From contig JAHQWS010000122.1 of assembly GCA_029856295.1 (NCBI GenBank), positions 1 through 7,148 of the forward strand: a stretch of 7,148 nt of DNA, read 5' to 3'. The position numbers and the translations under genes are program-made. Numbering within the stretch: position 1 is the first letter of the stretch; each line of letters begins with the position of its first letter. Below the pieces are notes generated by a model. That model ran no database searches. It saw only the letters and a program-made list of their open reading frames with translations, and had not been told where the DNA came from. The stretch is from Promethearchaeia archaeon (GTDB taxonomy: Archaea; Asgardarchaeota; Lokiarchaeia; Sigyniarchaeales; SOKP01). This document shows, piece by piece, positions 6,901 through 7,148 of the stretch.

Positions 6901-7148
6901 AAAATAATTGATATACAAATGTTTGGTCTGTTTCATGTCCGAAAATAAAATCTGAAGGATCTCCTTCTATCACTTTAGTATAATTTAAAGCCGTTATATT
7001 TTCAAAATTCATATTACCGTGCGAGATATAATAATTTGGTATATAAATCTTAGGCTGTTTATTCAAATTAGGCTGATCTCTATTAATATAGCCATCCGAA
7101 GTCGGTATCGTTATAGTGCTAAATACTTTACCTGCGCCGTTATTCGAC
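3947..7148 (-). CDS. Giant receptor-like surface protein: beta-sandwich ectodomain, Ig-like domain, one membrane helix, cytoplasmic longin/roadblock-like domain and winged-helix-like end (5'-partial)
   Basis: The frame is open from the right edge to TAA (3947-3949), giving 1066 visible residues (numbered from the codon at 7145-7147). The TTG at 7064-7066 is not the start: 27 more protein-like codons precede it and no signal peptide is visible. Residues 1 to about 222 are a beta-rich module containing a DGGDSSDIG loop. About 224-404 and 412-623 are a tandem pair of related beta modules. A third beta-rich stretch and a Big-1/invasin-like Ig domain (about 721-805, with an acidic DE-rich loop at 749-766) precede a membrane helix (815-835) and a basic stop-transfer stretch (837-848). 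The cytoplasmic part has a longin/roadblock-like fold (about 852-972; YILIIHKDAGVTIY, GGFLTAISQF) and a winged-helix-like end (RRGILIP). About 27 N-glycosylation sequons lie before the helix and none after, fixing the topology. In Asgard archaea such cytoplasmic domains are linked to small-GTPase machinery. Ligand and partners are unknown. Confidence 0.85.
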   Translation of the reverse strand, partial: SNNGAGKVFSTITIPTSDGYINRDQPNLNKQPKIYIPNYYISHGNMNFENITALNYTKVIEGDPSDFIFGHETDQTFVYQLFSVELDQYLNNLSINILDVNEGGLVTYNNSWEIAILNCTTDGEGIIKPDQELRALLQPPLEKGTIVSKWYDFDFKNSDIGPIYLNTSKTSSFTENGIEKFWFAFRVKIPPQSTGTKILYFRPDGGDSSDIGEGHTFKYFDRVFLENFTQNNVTAYLDPPIKGNYIQGNLSSFVELDEKRYVATSPGDNMTLGFNFTLQNVSRGTFEDFRNQDIWTWLTNWYREFPIFSIDIEISTKIDNIENIEKAILYLYNYSSGDWLSLEDDINITTDDETIITEKIWDPFIIKLVLDFIDNNNNMTFKMEYNGTGGSYTVSINKFTVSIGENNTQFNTIQRYDPFLVDHYTPNSYEIVNGTKDSDSSLRDVEYYDNKFFEVTSDTNNLSIEFKFTNVLQGIDKSLFEDISIIDFWVKYPNPILWFIDLDLRTNVSISSLLDIPTYNLSYAALEIYKGTQEFEFLNATENAKEWIQLSRTNRTLARLESSKHEPERFDGEKAYQFIQFLNESDDNSLRFRLRYVWNSSQTPPPGGFNVTVENFKLDFYVQNAITSDIASKIGFGLNSKTLKPEDIKMKNFGIEVSNVDNQKGSWNGDIFNGIPTQGHFEFNVTSIWHAITFSSSGSYDIYKYIIDIDFDDRIASQYEKGTNHFSVELTDASGATLEGLEVTFEILDEDDDIVDDDTGITDEDGIAKGSLDFSEVGDGYKIKVSYDKEGIYASEDIKSDEFRIVDDFTIFIDNLMIWLPYILIGLAAIVTFAAVRHHKLSKLRKHWAREALILDDLLKISYILIIHKDAGVTIYNKRISMDLDSDLIGGFLTAISQFRSELKKDVIPKPGEKGIEMDYYDFKIVITDGTYVRVALILDGIPSKSLKENQWEFTRRFEMKHKAILKDFTGDIRPYKETDGLVDRIFDIRLMYPLQLAKHWEFTKLSKLEKALVEVGFEMQKERNFIFASSLLSYGLAGRKASRDQIISTILDLKRRGILIPMDIE
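4643..4705 (-). other. Single transmembrane helix of the surface receptor
   Basis: About 21 hydrophobic residues (LMIWLPYILIGLAAIV region) are followed at once by a His/Lys/Arg-rich stretch, a typical stop-transfer arrangement. It separates the sequon-rich ectodomain from the sequon-free cytoplasmic part. Confidence 0.88.
4733..4987 (-). other. Big-1/invasin-like Ig domain next to the membrane
   Basis: The pattern FSVELTDASGATLEGLEVTF, then TGITDEDGIAKGSL, then GYKIKVSY is the strand and turn order of bacterial Ig-like (Big-1) domains, in which T-D-x-D-G precedes a strand and G-x-Y starts another. A dense acidic loop (DEDDDIVDDD) between the strands could bind calcium. Such domains commonly act as stalk spacers near the membrane. 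Confidence 0.68.
5279..6478 (-). repeat. Tandem pair of related beta-sandwich modules in the ectodomain
   Basis: Module A (about 5936-6478) and module B (about 5279-5914) share matching landmarks in the same order. These are YVATSP and FEVTSD, then FEDF and FEDI, then an aromatic IDIEI and IDLDL strand, then ILYLY and ALEIY, and finally VSINKF and VTVENF before the module end. The spacing between equivalent points is about 192-217 residues. Identity is low, so the duplication is old. The fold looks like a carbohydrate-binding-type or jelly-roll beta-sandwich, but this is only a guess from strand pattern. Confidence 0.6.

Noticed and set aside
1..7148. Mobile element, CRISPR array or defence island
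   Set aside because: No transposase, integrase, terminal inverted repeats, direct-repeat/spacer pattern or defence-type nuclease or ATPase is visible. Codon and base composition look uniform across the genes.
2538..7148. The 2TM protein and the surface receptor as one functional system
   Set aside because: They are convergent with separate terminators and share no domain; neighbourhood alone does not support a joint role.

Overview
The window looks archaeal, most likely from an Asgard archaeon close to Lokiarchaeia. It is strongly A+T-rich, and none of the four gene starts that can be inspected has a convincing Shine-Dalgarno sequence. TATA-like boxes lie at short distances from starts. T-rich tracts without hairpins follow the convergent genes, and the large surface protein ends in a longin/roadblock-like cytoplasmic domain of the kind expanded in Asgard genomes. 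The phylum assignment is inference; no rRNA or other marker gene is present.

Left block (1-2334, all on the minus strand). A NOL1/NOP2/Sun-family RNA cytosine-5 methyltransferase starting with TTG is followed at 37 bp by an unrecognised 205-residue soluble protein. That is followed at 25 bp by the first 107 residues of a secreted protein with a signal peptide, which runs off the left edge. The small gaps without T-runs suggest read-through transcription, although a TATA-like box also lies directly before the 205-residue gene.

Middle (2335-3845). A 203-bp divergent intergenic region holds candidate promoters in both directions. It is followed on the plus strand by a 435-residue protein made almost entirely of six tandem two-helix membrane hairpins of the 2TM type. 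Each hairpin carries one histidine in each helix at nearly constant spacing, giving twelve membrane histidines.

Right block (3947-7148, minus strand). After a 101-bp convergent intergenic region with T-rich ends on both strands comes a gene for a very large receptor-like protein. It has beta-rich ectodomain modules with about 27 N-glycosylation sequons, a Big-1/invasin-like Ig domain, one transmembrane helix, and a cytoplasmic longin/roadblock-like domain followed by a winged-helix-like end. Its frame stays open to the right edge, so the true N-terminus lies outside the window.

No single pathway joins these genes. The two most interesting objects are the twelve-histidine 2TM protein and the surface receptor, which could connect an extracellular module to small-GTPase-type intracellular machinery. 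No rRNA, tRNA, CRISPR array or mobile element was seen.
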